Shown: positions 41,433 to 49,416 of the stretch, piece after piece
Layout: each line of letters opens with the position of its first letter
Position numbering within the stretch: position 1 is the stretch's first letter
Assembly (NCBI RefSeq): GCF_020177335.1
Contig: NZ_JAIVMG010000007.1
Location: 186,001 to 250,000, forward strand
Origin: Stappia indica
GTDB taxonomy: Bacteria > Pseudomonadota > Alphaproteobacteria > Rhizobiales > Stappiaceae
Direction of reading: 5' to 3'
Length of the DNA: 64,000 nucleotides
Notes under the pieces: generated by a model
Told to the model about the DNA's origin: nothing
The model's database searches: none
Seen by the model: the letters and a program-made list of their open reading frames with translations, nothing else
Program-made: the position numbers and the translations under genes

Positions 41433-42329
41433 ATGATCACGCTCCGCCAACTCCGCTATTTCGAGGCGCTTGCCCGCCACCGCCATTTCGGCCGCGCGGC
41501 GGAGGCCGTCGCGGTCTCCCAGCCGGCGCTGTCGATGCAGATCAAGGAGCTGGAAACGACCCTTGGCATTGCCCTGGTGGAACGGCGTCCGAATGCGGTG
41601 CGGCTCACCGCCGAAGGAGAGGAGATCGCCCGTCGCGCCAGCCGCATCCTGTCCGAAACCCGCGACCTGATCGACTATGGCCGCCATGCTGGCGAAGTGC
41701 TGACCGGAACGCTGCGTCTCGGCATCATCCCCTCCATCGCGCCCTATCTGCTGCCGCGCATTCTGCCCGCCCTGACCCGCGCCTACCCGAATGTTGATCT
41801 GAGGGTCCGCGAAACCCTGACCGAAGCGCTTGTCGCCGAGTTGAAGCAGGGCGACCTGGACGTGATCCTCGCCGCCCTGCCCGTTGGCGGCCCCGATCTG
41901 GAGACGCTGCTTCTGTTTGCCGACCGTTTCCTTCTGGCCGTGCGCGCCACGCCGGAGCTGGACGAGCGCAAGCGGATCGACCCGGCGTCCGTCGACGGCG
42001 GCTCGCTGTTGCTGCTGGAAGAAGGCCATTGCCTGCGCGACCAGGCCTTGAACTACTGCGAGGGATTGCGGCCCTCGACCCGTTCCACCTTCGGAGCGAC
42101 CAGCCTATCGACCGTCATGCAGATGGTTGCGGCCGGATACGGGGTGACGTTGCTGCCCGAAATCTGCGCCCCGCTTGAAGTCCGCGACGACCGGGTGGCC
42201 CTGCTGCGCTTCACCGAACCGCAGCCACGCCGTTCCGTCGGGCTTGCCTGGCGCCGCTCCTCCCCGCGCAAACAGGATTTCCTCGCCCTTGGCGACTGCA
42301 TCACGACCGCGCTCGATCTAGCCGCCTAG
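41433..42329 (+). CDS. oxyR: Hydrogen-peroxide-responsive LysR-family regulator OxyR
   Basis: A 298-residue LysR regulator with an N-terminal winged helix (MITLRQLRYFEALARHRHFGRAAEAVAVSQPALS) and an effector domain that keeps both redox cysteines, Cys200 and Cys209, in EEGHCLRDQALNYC (E. coli Cys199 and Cys208). Disulfide formation between them activates the protein. It is divergent from the catalase gene, its likely main target. An inverted repeat lies immediately before its ATG. Identity is firm because both cysteines and the surrounding GHCLRDQ motif are present. Confidence 0.96.
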   Translation: MITLRQLRYFEALARHRHFGRAAEAVAVSQPALSMQIKELETTLGIALVERRPNAVRLTAEGEEIARRASRILSETRDLIDYGRHAGEVLTGTLRLGIIPSIAPYLLPRILPALTRAYPNVDLRVRETLTEALVAELKQGDLDVILAALPVGGPDLETLLLFADRFLLAVRATPELDERKRIDPASVDGGSLLLLEEGHCLRDQALNYCEGLRPSTRSTFGATSLSTVMQMVAAGYGVTLLPEICAPLEVRDDRVALLRFTEPQPRRSVGLAWRRSSPRKQDFLALGDCITTALDLAA

Positions 42330-42401
42330 AGGCATTTCGGACGAAAGCCGCTTGGCTGTTGCTGGGAACAGCGAAAGTCCCCGTTTCCCCGCGCCAAACG
42401 G

Positions 42402-43214
42402 TCAGAACGCCCCTGTCTCTTGCGTCGCGGCTGCATTGGCACAAGGCTTAAAGGATCGCGCATATTTCTTCGGCGTCACCCCTGCCGAGCGTTTGAAGAA
42501 GGAAATAAACGCGCTGTCGCTGGCGAACCCCAACTCTTGCGAGACACAGGAGATGGATGTGCCGGCCACCAGGAGCTCATAGGCTTTCAACAGACGCCAT
42601 TGCTGCCGCCATTCTTGATAGGACATACCTGTCTCGCGCCGGAATATCCGGCCGATGGTCTTCTCGCCCGCGCCCACCTCACATGCCAGTTGCCCAAGCG
42701 GCGGCGGCAGGCTGGCCGTATCCAGTCGCGCCAACCGGGGATCGGATGGCAACGGCAAAAGCGTGGGAACGCGGGGCGCCCTTCGGATCTCATCCATGCA
42801 CACGGCAAGCAGATTCCCGGCGACGCCCATGGTCCAGTCCGCATCCAGAGGCGCTACCGCGATGCGTTCAAGCGCCGCCTGCAGAATATCGGAAACTTCA
42901 AAGACTTCGATCTGCAGGGGCATATCCTGCGCAAAGGTGGGGTGGAAATAGACCGACCGGTAGTCAACCGCCGATCTCATCTGGGCGCGGTGCACCAGGC
43001 CTGCCGGGATCCAGACTGCACGGGTCGGCGGCAGGAGGCAGAGCTTGGCGTCAAGGGTGATCGTCATACACCCCCTGCGGGCGAACAACAGCTGCGCCAT
43101 CCGATGCGCATGCGAGCCTGAATCGTGATGCGACAAATCTCTGGCAGCAATGCCAAACACCGGCTGACCGACGCTGTCAGGGTCGAATTGGGATTCCCGA
43201 TCGAGCCACATCAT
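42402..43214 (-). CDS. AraC-family regulator (NimR-like), divergent from an MFS efflux gene
   Basis: A 270-residue protein. An N-terminal cupin (about residues 15-110; GSHAHRMAQLLFARRG and RAVWIPAGLVHRAQM) is followed by a C-terminal double helix-turn-helix (about 170-265; LACEVGAGEKTIGRIFRRETGMSYQEWRQQWR and QELGFASDSAFISFFKRSAGVTP). This layout is that of NimR/YdeO-like regulators of drug efflux. The MFS gene starts 98 bp away on the other strand. The start could be either of two adjacent ATG codons (43214 or 43211). Confidence 0.93.
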   Translation of the reverse strand: MMWLDRESQFDPDSVGQPVFGIAARDLSHHDSGSHAHRMAQLLFARRGCMTITLDAKLCLLPPTRAVWIPAGLVHRAQMRSAVDYRSVYFHPTFAQDMPLQIEVFEVSDILQAALERIAVAPLDADWTMGVAGNLLAVCMDEIRRAPRVPTLLPLPSDPRLARLDTASLPPPLGQLACEVGAGEKTIGRIFRRETGMSYQEWRQQWRLLKAYELLVAGTSISCVSQELGFASDSAFISFFKRSAGVTPKKYARSFKPCANAAATQETGAF

Positions 43215-43312
43215 GATCTGTCCGATTTGAGAAGTTTTTTGTCCAAATGTTTATAACCAACCAGAATCGTTAAAGCTATAGGGAGACCTCCTGCAAGCCT
43301 CTAGGAGGGATT

Positions 43313-44461
43313 ATGCCCAGAAGACCGAACATGTTCCTTGCGGTCGCACTCCTCATGTTTCCGCAAGTGGTTGAAACCATCTACAGCCCTGCGCTGCCAA
43401 GCATCGCAAAGGCCCATGGCGTTTCCACATCGACGGCCAGCCTGACGCTTTCGTTGTATTTCCTAGGGTTTGCGGCGGGCGTCATCTTTTGGGGACGCCT
43501 GTGCGATCTGGCGGGACGCCGACCGTCGATGCTTCTGGGCCTGTCAGTCTATGGCCTGGGCACACTGGCTGCGCTCTTGAGTTCCGACTTTCCGATATTG
43601 CTTGCGGCCCGGATGGTGTCGGCATTCGGCGCGGCGGTTGGCTCTATCGGTACGCAGACCATTCTGCGTGATCGATTCCAGGGGGCGGAACTGACAAGAG
43701 TGTTCTCCCTCGTCGGTATCGCGATCGCGATCAGCCCGGCGCTTGGAATGGCGGCAGGTGCGCTGATCGCCAAACTGGCGTCTCACAAGGGAGTCTTCTT
43801 CGCCCTGACAGCGCTGGCCTTCTGTCTTCTGGTCTGGACAGCCGTGAGTTTACCCGAGACACGTCGCACCGAGCACGTTCCCCCCTCGCTTCGGGCGACG
43901 ATAGCGGACATGTTCCAGGACCGACATATCTGGCGGTCCGCAGGTCTGGTCGCCCTCCTGAACCTGTGTCTGTTCAGCTACTATCAGCTGGCGCCCTTCT
44001 ACTTTGAAGACCTCGGATACTCCGCAATTGCCACCGGATACAGCGGGGTGGTCCTGACCGCCGGCACCCTGGCTGGCGCCGTCTCAAACCGGACATTGCT
44101 GCAGTATGGCTGGCGGCCGGATCGCCTGGTCCTCGCCGCCTGCCTGCTGATCGTGATTGGCGGGCTTCTGGTAGTCAGCCTCAACGCCAGCATTCTGTTC
44201 GTCGCGCCAGTCGCAATCGTCGCATTTGCCTTCGCCGTGGCCATTCCCAATGTTCTTGCACCAGCGCTACAGGCCTACTCAAACCGTCTTGGAACTGCCG
44301 GGGCGGTTTTCGGGCTGATCTACTATCTGCTCATCGGAGGGGGGCTGTTGGTGTCTGGTGCCGTACAGAATCTCGGGGTCGTATTCTCGGTTTCCGGCAT
44401 CTGCGCATGTGCTCTGGCTGCAGGCGCCCGGCAAAAGGCCGTTGCACACACGGCGGCATGA
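43313..44461 (+). CDS. MFS efflux transporter, Bcr/CflA-like
   Basis: A 382-residue permease with 12 TM helices. Early blocks are MFPQVVETIYSPALPSIAKAHG and the motif A-like loop GRLCDLAGRRPSM, followed by SAFGAAVGSIGTQTILRDRF. Bcr/CflA-type proteins export drugs such as bicyclomycin or chloramphenicol; nitroimidazole export is also known in the NimT group. The ribosome site AGGAGGG is strong. It is divergent from the AraC regulator, which probably controls it. The substrate is not predictable. Confidence 0.92.
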   Translation: MPRRPNMFLAVALLMFPQVVETIYSPALPSIAKAHGVSTSTASLTLSLYFLGFAAGVIFWGRLCDLAGRRPSMLLGLSVYGLGTLAALLSSDFPILLAARMVSAFGAAVGSIGTQTILRDRFQGAELTRVFSLVGIAIAISPALGMAAGALIAKLASHKGVFFALTALAFCLLVWTAVSLPETRRTEHVPPSLRATIADMFQDRHIWRSAGLVALLNLCLFSYYQLAPFYFEDLGYSAIATGYSGVVLTAGTLAGAVSNRTLLQYGWRPDRLVLAACLLIVIGGLLVVSLNASILFVAPVAIVAFAFAVAIPNVLAPALQAYSNRLGTAGAVFGLIYYLLIGGGLLVSGAVQNLGVVFSVSGICACALAAGARQKAVAHTAA

Positions 44462-44913
44462 CAAGCGCCCTTGCCTCTCTCGAAGCCGGGCCTCCGCGCG
44501 GCAGGTGTCGATAAGGCGCCGGCTCTCCAGCGGCGGACAAACGCTGAGACCTCACGGCCGGTTGCCTTGCCGTCCCGCAACCGGCCCTCATCGCATCGTC
44601 CCTTGCGCGCAGATAAACGGTTGCGCAATGGCCTCATCACCCTCAGTATAAACGACAATATTCTTTGGTTCCCATCGGGCAAGCCCTTGCGAGCCCCCGG
44701 CCTCAAGCCGGCCCCCACGGGGATCGTCACTGGTGCTTCCGCGCCGCCCGGATGGATACCTCTCATGTCTTGCGATCATCGGCTTCAGTGCCCTCGGTCA
44801 AGTGCGAATTGCCGGCGAGACCCTCTCGCCGGCACCGTCCTTGACTGTGCTCCGCCTCCCGCCCGACACCTGCCGGACACGCCCCTGTCCGGGCCAGGGG
44901 GAGCGCTCGACCG
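44462..44913. other. Gene-free stretch with repeat-like sequence
   Basis: This 452-bp stretch has no supported gene. It includes a CGGGCAAGCCC... element (near 44676-44735) resembling the dispersed alphaproteobacterial repeat also seen near 61687, and a 9-bp-stem hairpin GCCGGCGAG/CTCGCCGGC (44811-44833). It contains the promoter of the LuxR-type gene. Confidence 0.45.
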
Positions 44914-45537
44914 ATGACCGGGACAGCCGCCGCCCCCCACCAGAGATACGCCGTTCTTTTCGATGTGCTGGACCGCCAGGCGCGCGCCGCCATTCTTCTG
45001 GATGCGGAAGCGGCAGTGCGCGCTGTCAACGAAACGGCCCGAGGCTTCCTGCGTCAGGCAGCCAATCTGTTCGTCGAGTGCGAACGGCCGCCCGAACGGC
45101 TCGAATTCGCCCACCCCCTCACCCAACGCACATTCCTTGACGCCCTGGAAAAGGTCCGCCAGCCCGAGCCCCCCGCTTCCATCGCCCAGTGCGAATTCCA
45201 TGTGCCGCGCAGCCTCAACGGCGACCGACCGATGTTCGGCGAGCTTCTGAGTTGCCAACCGCCGGCCACGCCTGGCGGAACCGATGTGCTGTTGATCCTG
45301 ACGCGCCTCGATGGCCCCTTGCCCAATCTGGAGCGGCGCCTGCATTCCGCCTTCAACCTGACCCGGCGCGAGAGCACGGTGGCGGCGCTGTTGACCCAGC
45401 CGCTGACGGAAGCCGAACTGGCCGCTACCCAGGGGATCAGCGTCAACACCTTGCGCACACATCGCAAGAACATCTACGCCAAGCTCGAAGTCGCGAGCCG
45501 CAATGAGCTTTCCCTGCTCCTGGCGCGCCTCGTCTGA
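44914..45537 (+). CDS. LuxR-type HTH regulator
   Basis: A 207-residue protein. The C-terminal LuxR/FixJ-like HTH (about residues 145-205; LTRRESTVAALLTQPLTEAELAATQGISVNTLRTHRKNIYAKL) binds DNA. The N-terminal 140 residues (RAAILLDAEAAVRAVNETARGFLRQ) have a PAS-like start but no identifiable cofactor site. There is no receiver phosphorylation site. It sits 100 bp before a large GGDEF-EAL protein and may be part of the same sensory neighbourhood. The start ATG is preceded by GGGGGAGCG. Confidence 0.85.
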   Translation: MTGTAAAPHQRYAVLFDVLDRQARAAILLDAEAAVRAVNETARGFLRQAANLFVECERPPERLEFAHPLTQRTFLDALEKVRQPEPPASIAQCEFHVPRSLNGDRPMFGELLSCQPPATPGGTDVLLILTRLDGPLPNLERRLHSAFNLTRRESTVAALLTQPLTEAELAATQGISVNTLRTHRKNIYAKLEVASRNELSLLLARLV

Positions 45538-45637
45538 CTGAGAGCCGGACCGAAGACATCGGCTTCGCGCGCTCAAGAAATTCTTAAGAGCAACCCAGGA
45601 TAGTGCCACTCGACTGATTTCAACAAGGCGCGTCACA

Positions 45638-48274
45638 ATGAGACGAACGGCACATCCCGCTGCCGCGAAGCGACAGGAAGCGGAGGCCACCTCCCGGCAT
45701 CAGGCGTATCTTTCCGGTGGCGACCGGCTCCGTGACAGCCTGCAGGACATCCTCTCCCTCGCCCTGACCCTGTTCGACGCGCCGGTCGGCATGATCGCCA
45801 TGGCGGAGGCGAGCTCCTACCGTGTCCTGGCGGGCACCGGGACCGACCTCACCACGTTTCCAAGGACTGGCAGCCGCTGCGACGCCGCCATTGCCGCCGG
45901 CCGTGCGCTCGTTCTCGCCGACGCCAGCAAGGACCCGCGCTTTTGCGGGAACGCCTGCCTTGAACTGCATCCGGAACTGAATTTCTTCGCCGGCACGCCA
46001 CTGATTGCACCCGACGGCTATGTCATTGGCGTGCTTTGCGTCAATGACCGTCCGAGCCGCCCGGGTGTATCCGACCACACCCTGTCCGCGTTCGCGGCCC
46101 TTGGCCGACTGGCCACCGACCGGCTGGAACTGGCGCGCAAGGAGCGCATCCTGCGGCAGGCCGAGATCAAGGCCCGCTGGGCGGAACGGCAGGCGCAGCA
46201 GGCGCGCCGTCGGCTTCAGGATGCGCTCGACATCATGCCCGGCGCGGTCCTGTTCTGCGATCCCGATGACAAGGTCGTCCTGTGGAACCAGGCCTTCGAG
46301 GAGCTCTATCCGGAGAGCGAGGGCCTGTTGACCCCGGGAACCTCCTTTGAGGAGGCCACCCGCCGCTGCGTGGAAAGCGGGCTGCACCAGGAGGAGATCG
46401 ACGACCCCGAGGTCTGGTTGCGCCAACGTCTCGCCCATCACCGGGCGCCGCATGCAAATTTCGAGCAGCGGCTGAAAGATGGCCGCTGGATGCGCTACGA
46501 CGAGAACCGGATTTCCGACGGCAGCACGGTCAGTGTGCGCATCGACATCACCGACCTGAAGCGGCGCCAGGAGACCTTTCGCGCCCTTTATGACAGCAAT
46601 CCCGTGCCGATGGTCGTCGTCGACGCGCAAACCCTGCGGTTTCTGTCCGCCAATGACGCGGCGAGATCGCACTACGGGCTCGACCAGCAGAACTTCCTGA
46701 AGATGCGCCTACCCGACCTGCATGTCGCCGACGAGGCGCTGGCCATCGAACGGGCCTTTCTGCGCTCCCCCGGCACCGGCTCGCCGGCCGCATATGATGG
46801 CGAAACCCTGTGGCGGCACAAATGCGCGGACGGGGCGGAGATCGAGGTCATGCCGGTCTGCCAGTGCATTTCCTATGAAGGCGTCGATGCCCGCCTCGTC
46901 ACGGTGATCGACGTGACGGAGCAGAAACGCAACGAAGCCCGCATCCTGCACCTGGCCCATCACGACGATCTGACGGGCCTGCCCAATCGCGGACAGTTCG
47001 AGACCCGCCTGAAACGGGCGTTCGAACACGCGCGAAGCAATGCCGGTTGCGTCGGTCTGTTCATGATCGACGTCGATCATTTCAAGGAGATCAATGACAC
47101 GCTCGGCCATGCTGCCGGCGACGCGGTCCTGCGCGAAACCGCCAGACGGCTGCGGCAGGCGGTGGGCGGGAGCGCCTGTGTCGCCCGGCTTGGCGGCGAT
47201 GAGTTCGCCATTGTCGTCACTACCGAAAGCACACAGGCCGCCACCGCACTCGGCAAGCGCATCGCCCGGATCGACGCCCAACCGGTCACGACAGAGGATT
47301 GCAGCATCAACCTGCGCATCAGCGTCGGCATTGCCGTCTCGCCGAAGCATGGCATCACCCCCGAGGAACTGGCGCAGAATGCGGACATCGCCCTTTACCA
47401 GTCGAAGAACAATGGCCGCCGGCGCACCACCGTCTTCGACCAGTCGATGCGCGAGATCATGCAGCGGCGGATCGATCTCTGTTCCGTGCTCGGCGGCGCC
47501 CTGGAGCGCGGCGAGATCGTGCCGCATTACCAGCCGATCATTTCGCTGGCGACCGGACGGATCTGCAGCTTCGAGGCCCTTGCCCGATGGGCCCACCCGG
47601 AGCTCGGGCTGGTGTCCGCTGGCCATTTCGCGGAAGCCTTCAGCAATCTGGAGCTGGTTTCCCGTCTCGGCGATCGCATGATCGACGCGGTGACCAGCGA
47701 CATCCGGCGCCTGCGCGACGAGGCCGGCCTCCGCTTGCCGGTCGCGGTCAATATCTCGGCGGCCGAACTGAGCCGCGACGGCTTTGCCGAGGACTTGCTG
47801 GAGATTCTTCTGTCGAAGGGCCTCTCGCCCCGCGATCTGACCCTGGAGGCCACGGAGACCATTGCCATCGACCATGGCAATGGGACCATCTCCCGGACCC
47901 TTGATGCCCTGGCACAGCTCGGTTTCCGGATCGCACTCGACGATTTCGGCACCGGCCATGCCTCGCTGATCCACCTGCGCAAGCTGAAGGCCGCGGGCCT
48001 GAAGATCGACATGTCCTTCGTTCGCACCATGCTGGATGTGCCGGAGGATGCGGAGATCGTCCGCTCGATGGTCGCCCTGGGGCGCAACCTCAACCTGAGC
48101 GTTGTCGCCGAAGGGGTCGAAACCGAGGCCCAGGCCAATGCCTTGCGCGCCTGCGGCTGTACCCAGGCGCAAGGTTTCCTGTTCGGCAAGCCCATTCCGG
48201 CCGCGCACATCCCCCACGCCATGCGGCAGAGTCACGAGAGAGCCAGTCGGGCGACCCACAAGGCGCTCGGCTGA
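45638..48274 (+). CDS. GAF-PAS-PAS-GGDEF-EAL c-di-GMP signalling protein
   Basis: An 878-residue soluble protein. The order is GAF (about residues 35-165), coiled segment (about 165-195), PAS (about 195-315), PAS (about 320-440), GGDEF (about 440-605; canonical RLGGDEFAIV near 517) and EAL (about 615-865; SFEALARW near 645, DDFGTGHASL, AEGVETEAQ). Both catalytic signatures are intact, so it could be a bifunctional diguanylate cyclase/phosphodiesterase, with activity set by the GAF/PAS sensors. No membrane helix is present. The promoter is downstream of the LuxR gene. A 10-bp triplet repeat follows the stop. Confidence 0.95.
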   Translation: MRRTAHPAAAKRQEAEATSRHQAYLSGGDRLRDSLQDILSLALTLFDAPVGMIAMAEASSYRVLAGTGTDLTTFPRTGSRCDAAIAAGRALVLADASKDPRFCGNACLELHPELNFFAGTPLIAPDGYVIGVLCVNDRPSRPGVSDHTLSAFAALGRLATDRLELARKERILRQAEIKARWAERQAQQARRRLQDALDIMPGAVLFCDPDDKVVLWNQAFEELYPESEGLLTPGTSFEEATRRCVESGLHQEEIDDPEVWLRQRLAHHRAPHANFEQRLKDGRWMRYDENRISDGSTVSVRIDITDLKRRQETFRALYDSNPVPMVVVDAQTLRFLSANDAARSHYGLDQQNFLKMRLPDLHVADEALAIERAFLRSPGTGSPAAYDGETLWRHKCADGAEIEVMPVCQCISYEGVDARLVTVIDVTEQKRNEARILHLAHHDDLTGLPNRGQFETRLKRAFEHARSNAGCVGLFMIDVDHFKEINDTLGHAAGDAVLRETARRLRQAVGGSACVARLGGDEFAIVVTTESTQAATALGKRIARIDAQPVTTEDCSINLRISVGIAVSPKHGITPEELAQNADIALYQSKNNGRRRTTVFDQSMREIMQRRIDLCSVLGGALERGEIVPHYQPIISLATGRICSFEALARWAHPELGLVSAGHFAEAFSNLELVSRLGDRMIDAVTSDIRRLRDEAGLRLPVAVNISAAELSRDGFAEDLLEILLSKGLSPRDLTLEATETIAIDHGNGTISRTLDALAQLGFRIALDDFGTGHASLIHLRKLKAAGLKIDMSFVRTMLDVPEDAEIVRSMVALGRNLNLSVVAEGVETEAQANALRACGCTQAQGFLFGKPIPAAHIPHAMRQSHERASRATHKALG

Positions 48275-48280
48275 AGCCGG

Positions 48281-48310
48281 CCAAAATCGGCCAGAATCGG
48301 CCAGCATCGG
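48281..48310. repeat. Three tandem 10-bp units
   Basis: CCAAAATCGG, CCAGAATCGG and CCAGCATCGG stand head to tail between the EAL stop and the DUF2293 start. The repeat is exact in phase with single-base differences. Confidence 0.8.
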
Positions 48311-48332
48311 CAAAAGCGAGAGGGCAGCCGTC

Positions 48333-48683
48333 ATGCAGCAACAGATGGGCGGCACCAAGCGCCAGAAGGAGCTGCGCAAGCTCCTGCGCCAGATGCTGCC
48401 GCGCGTTCCCCTTGCCGATGCGCAGCCGATCCTCGCCGGCGCCAATGCCCGGCACCTGCGCCATCTGCCCCCGTCCATCGCTCTCTGGCAGGCAACCACC
48501 AGCCATGTCCGGCATGGGCACACCGACTATGACACCCTGCTCGCCGAAGGCTATGACCGGGACGCGGCCCGTTTCTTCGTCATCGAGCCGATGAATGCCG
48601 TCCTGCAAGGCTGGGGATGCGCCCGCCGAGTCAGCCCGGACGACGAGACGGATACCCCGACGGGCGATCAGCCCGAACGATAG
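48333..48683 (+). CDS. DUF2293-domain protein
   Basis: A 116-residue protein whose centre matches the DUF2293 pattern (SHVRHGHTDYDTLLAEGYDRDAARFFVIEPMNAVLQGWGC, about residues 56-95). An amphipathic Arg/Lys-rich N-terminus (TKRQKELRKLLRQMLPRVP) precedes it. The function is unknown. It starts 58 bp past the GGDEF-EAL gene and overlaps the convergent MOSC gene by 16 bp at its end. Confidence 0.85.
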   Translation: MQQQMGGTKRQKELRKLLRQMLPRVPLADAQPILAGANARHLRHLPPSIALWQATTSHVRHGHTDYDTLLAEGYDRDAARFFVIEPMNAVLQGWGCARRVSPDDETDTPTGDQPER

Positions 48684-49291
48684 AGCCAGTGCTCGGGGAT
48701 AAGCGCGGTCACCTCCTCGCCCGGCCGGATCACCCCCGGCCGCTCCACATAGCCGACCAGCCCGCGTTTGCCCCGCGCCACGAGCGCGAACTGCAGGTCC
48801 AGGCCGTCGCGCTCGGGAAACCGCTCGGCAATCGCCCGTCCGGAGATCCGGCAAGGTGCGTTGTCGCCATCCACCCGCAGCACCGCCCCCCCGGCGAACA
48901 CCAGCCGGGTCCGCGGCGGGATCCGCGTCAGCCGCGGAATTCCCTCCAGAAGCACATTGGCGCCGATCCATCCGGCCTCGATTTCCGGCAGGTCCATCGC
49001 CCTAGCAACTTCCGCCAGTTCCGTGACCGACAGGATCGAGATCTGCCGTTCGTTGCACATTTCCGTACCGCGCGGATACCAGGGTTCGCGCGGGCTGGAC
49101 CTGCGGGTGAACCCGCCATGGCGATCGCCGGCAATACCCTCGAAGCCCAGCCTCAGCGCGGGTTCGCGACTGGTGCGGAACTCCTCCGGATCACTCGTCG
49201 CATAGACCCGCACCACGGTCCCGGTCACCCGTTGCGCGGCGACCCTGTCCTCGTTCTTCGTAGACATATCTTCCGTCAGATCTGCGGCCAT
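48668..49291 (-). CDS. MOSC-domain protein
   Basis: A 207-residue protein with the MOSC (molybdenum cofactor sulfurase C-terminal) fold. GFEGIAGDRHGGFTRRSS is the early block, EAGWIGANVLLEG is central, and NAPCRISGRAIAERFPE contains the conserved cysteine. MOSC proteins handle molybdenum-cofactor or related sulfur ligands; YiiM and YcbX are relatives. The start ATG at 49291 follows GGGGGA, and the upstream open frame shows no homology. Its 3' end overlaps DUF2293. Confidence 0.9.
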   Translation of the reverse strand: MAADLTEDMSTKNEDRVAAQRVTGTVVRVYATSDPEEFRTSREPALRLGFEGIAGDRHGGFTRRSSPREPWYPRGTEMCNERQISILSVTELAEVARAMDLPEIEAGWIGANVLLEGIPRLTRIPPRTRLVFAGGAVLRVDGDNAPCRISGRAIAERFPERDGLDLQFALVARGKRGLVGYVERPGVIRPGEEVTALIPEHWLYRSG

Positions 49292-49359
49292 GCCATCCCC
49301 CTTTCGCGTGCTGCGAGCCAACGCCCACAGGTTGAAACCTGAAAGCCGCGCACGCAAAC

Positions 49360-49393
49360 AAAAAAGGCGGCGAACCCACCGGTTCGCCGCCTT
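49360..49393 (-). terminator. Rho-independent terminator of ettA
   Basis: A 13-bp perfect stem (arms 49364-49376 and 49381-49393) with a 4-nt loop is followed on the minus strand by six Ts. It lies 24 bp past the ettA stop. Confidence 0.95.
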
Positions 49394-49416
49394 CCTGACG
49401 GTTCTGCCAATCGCAC

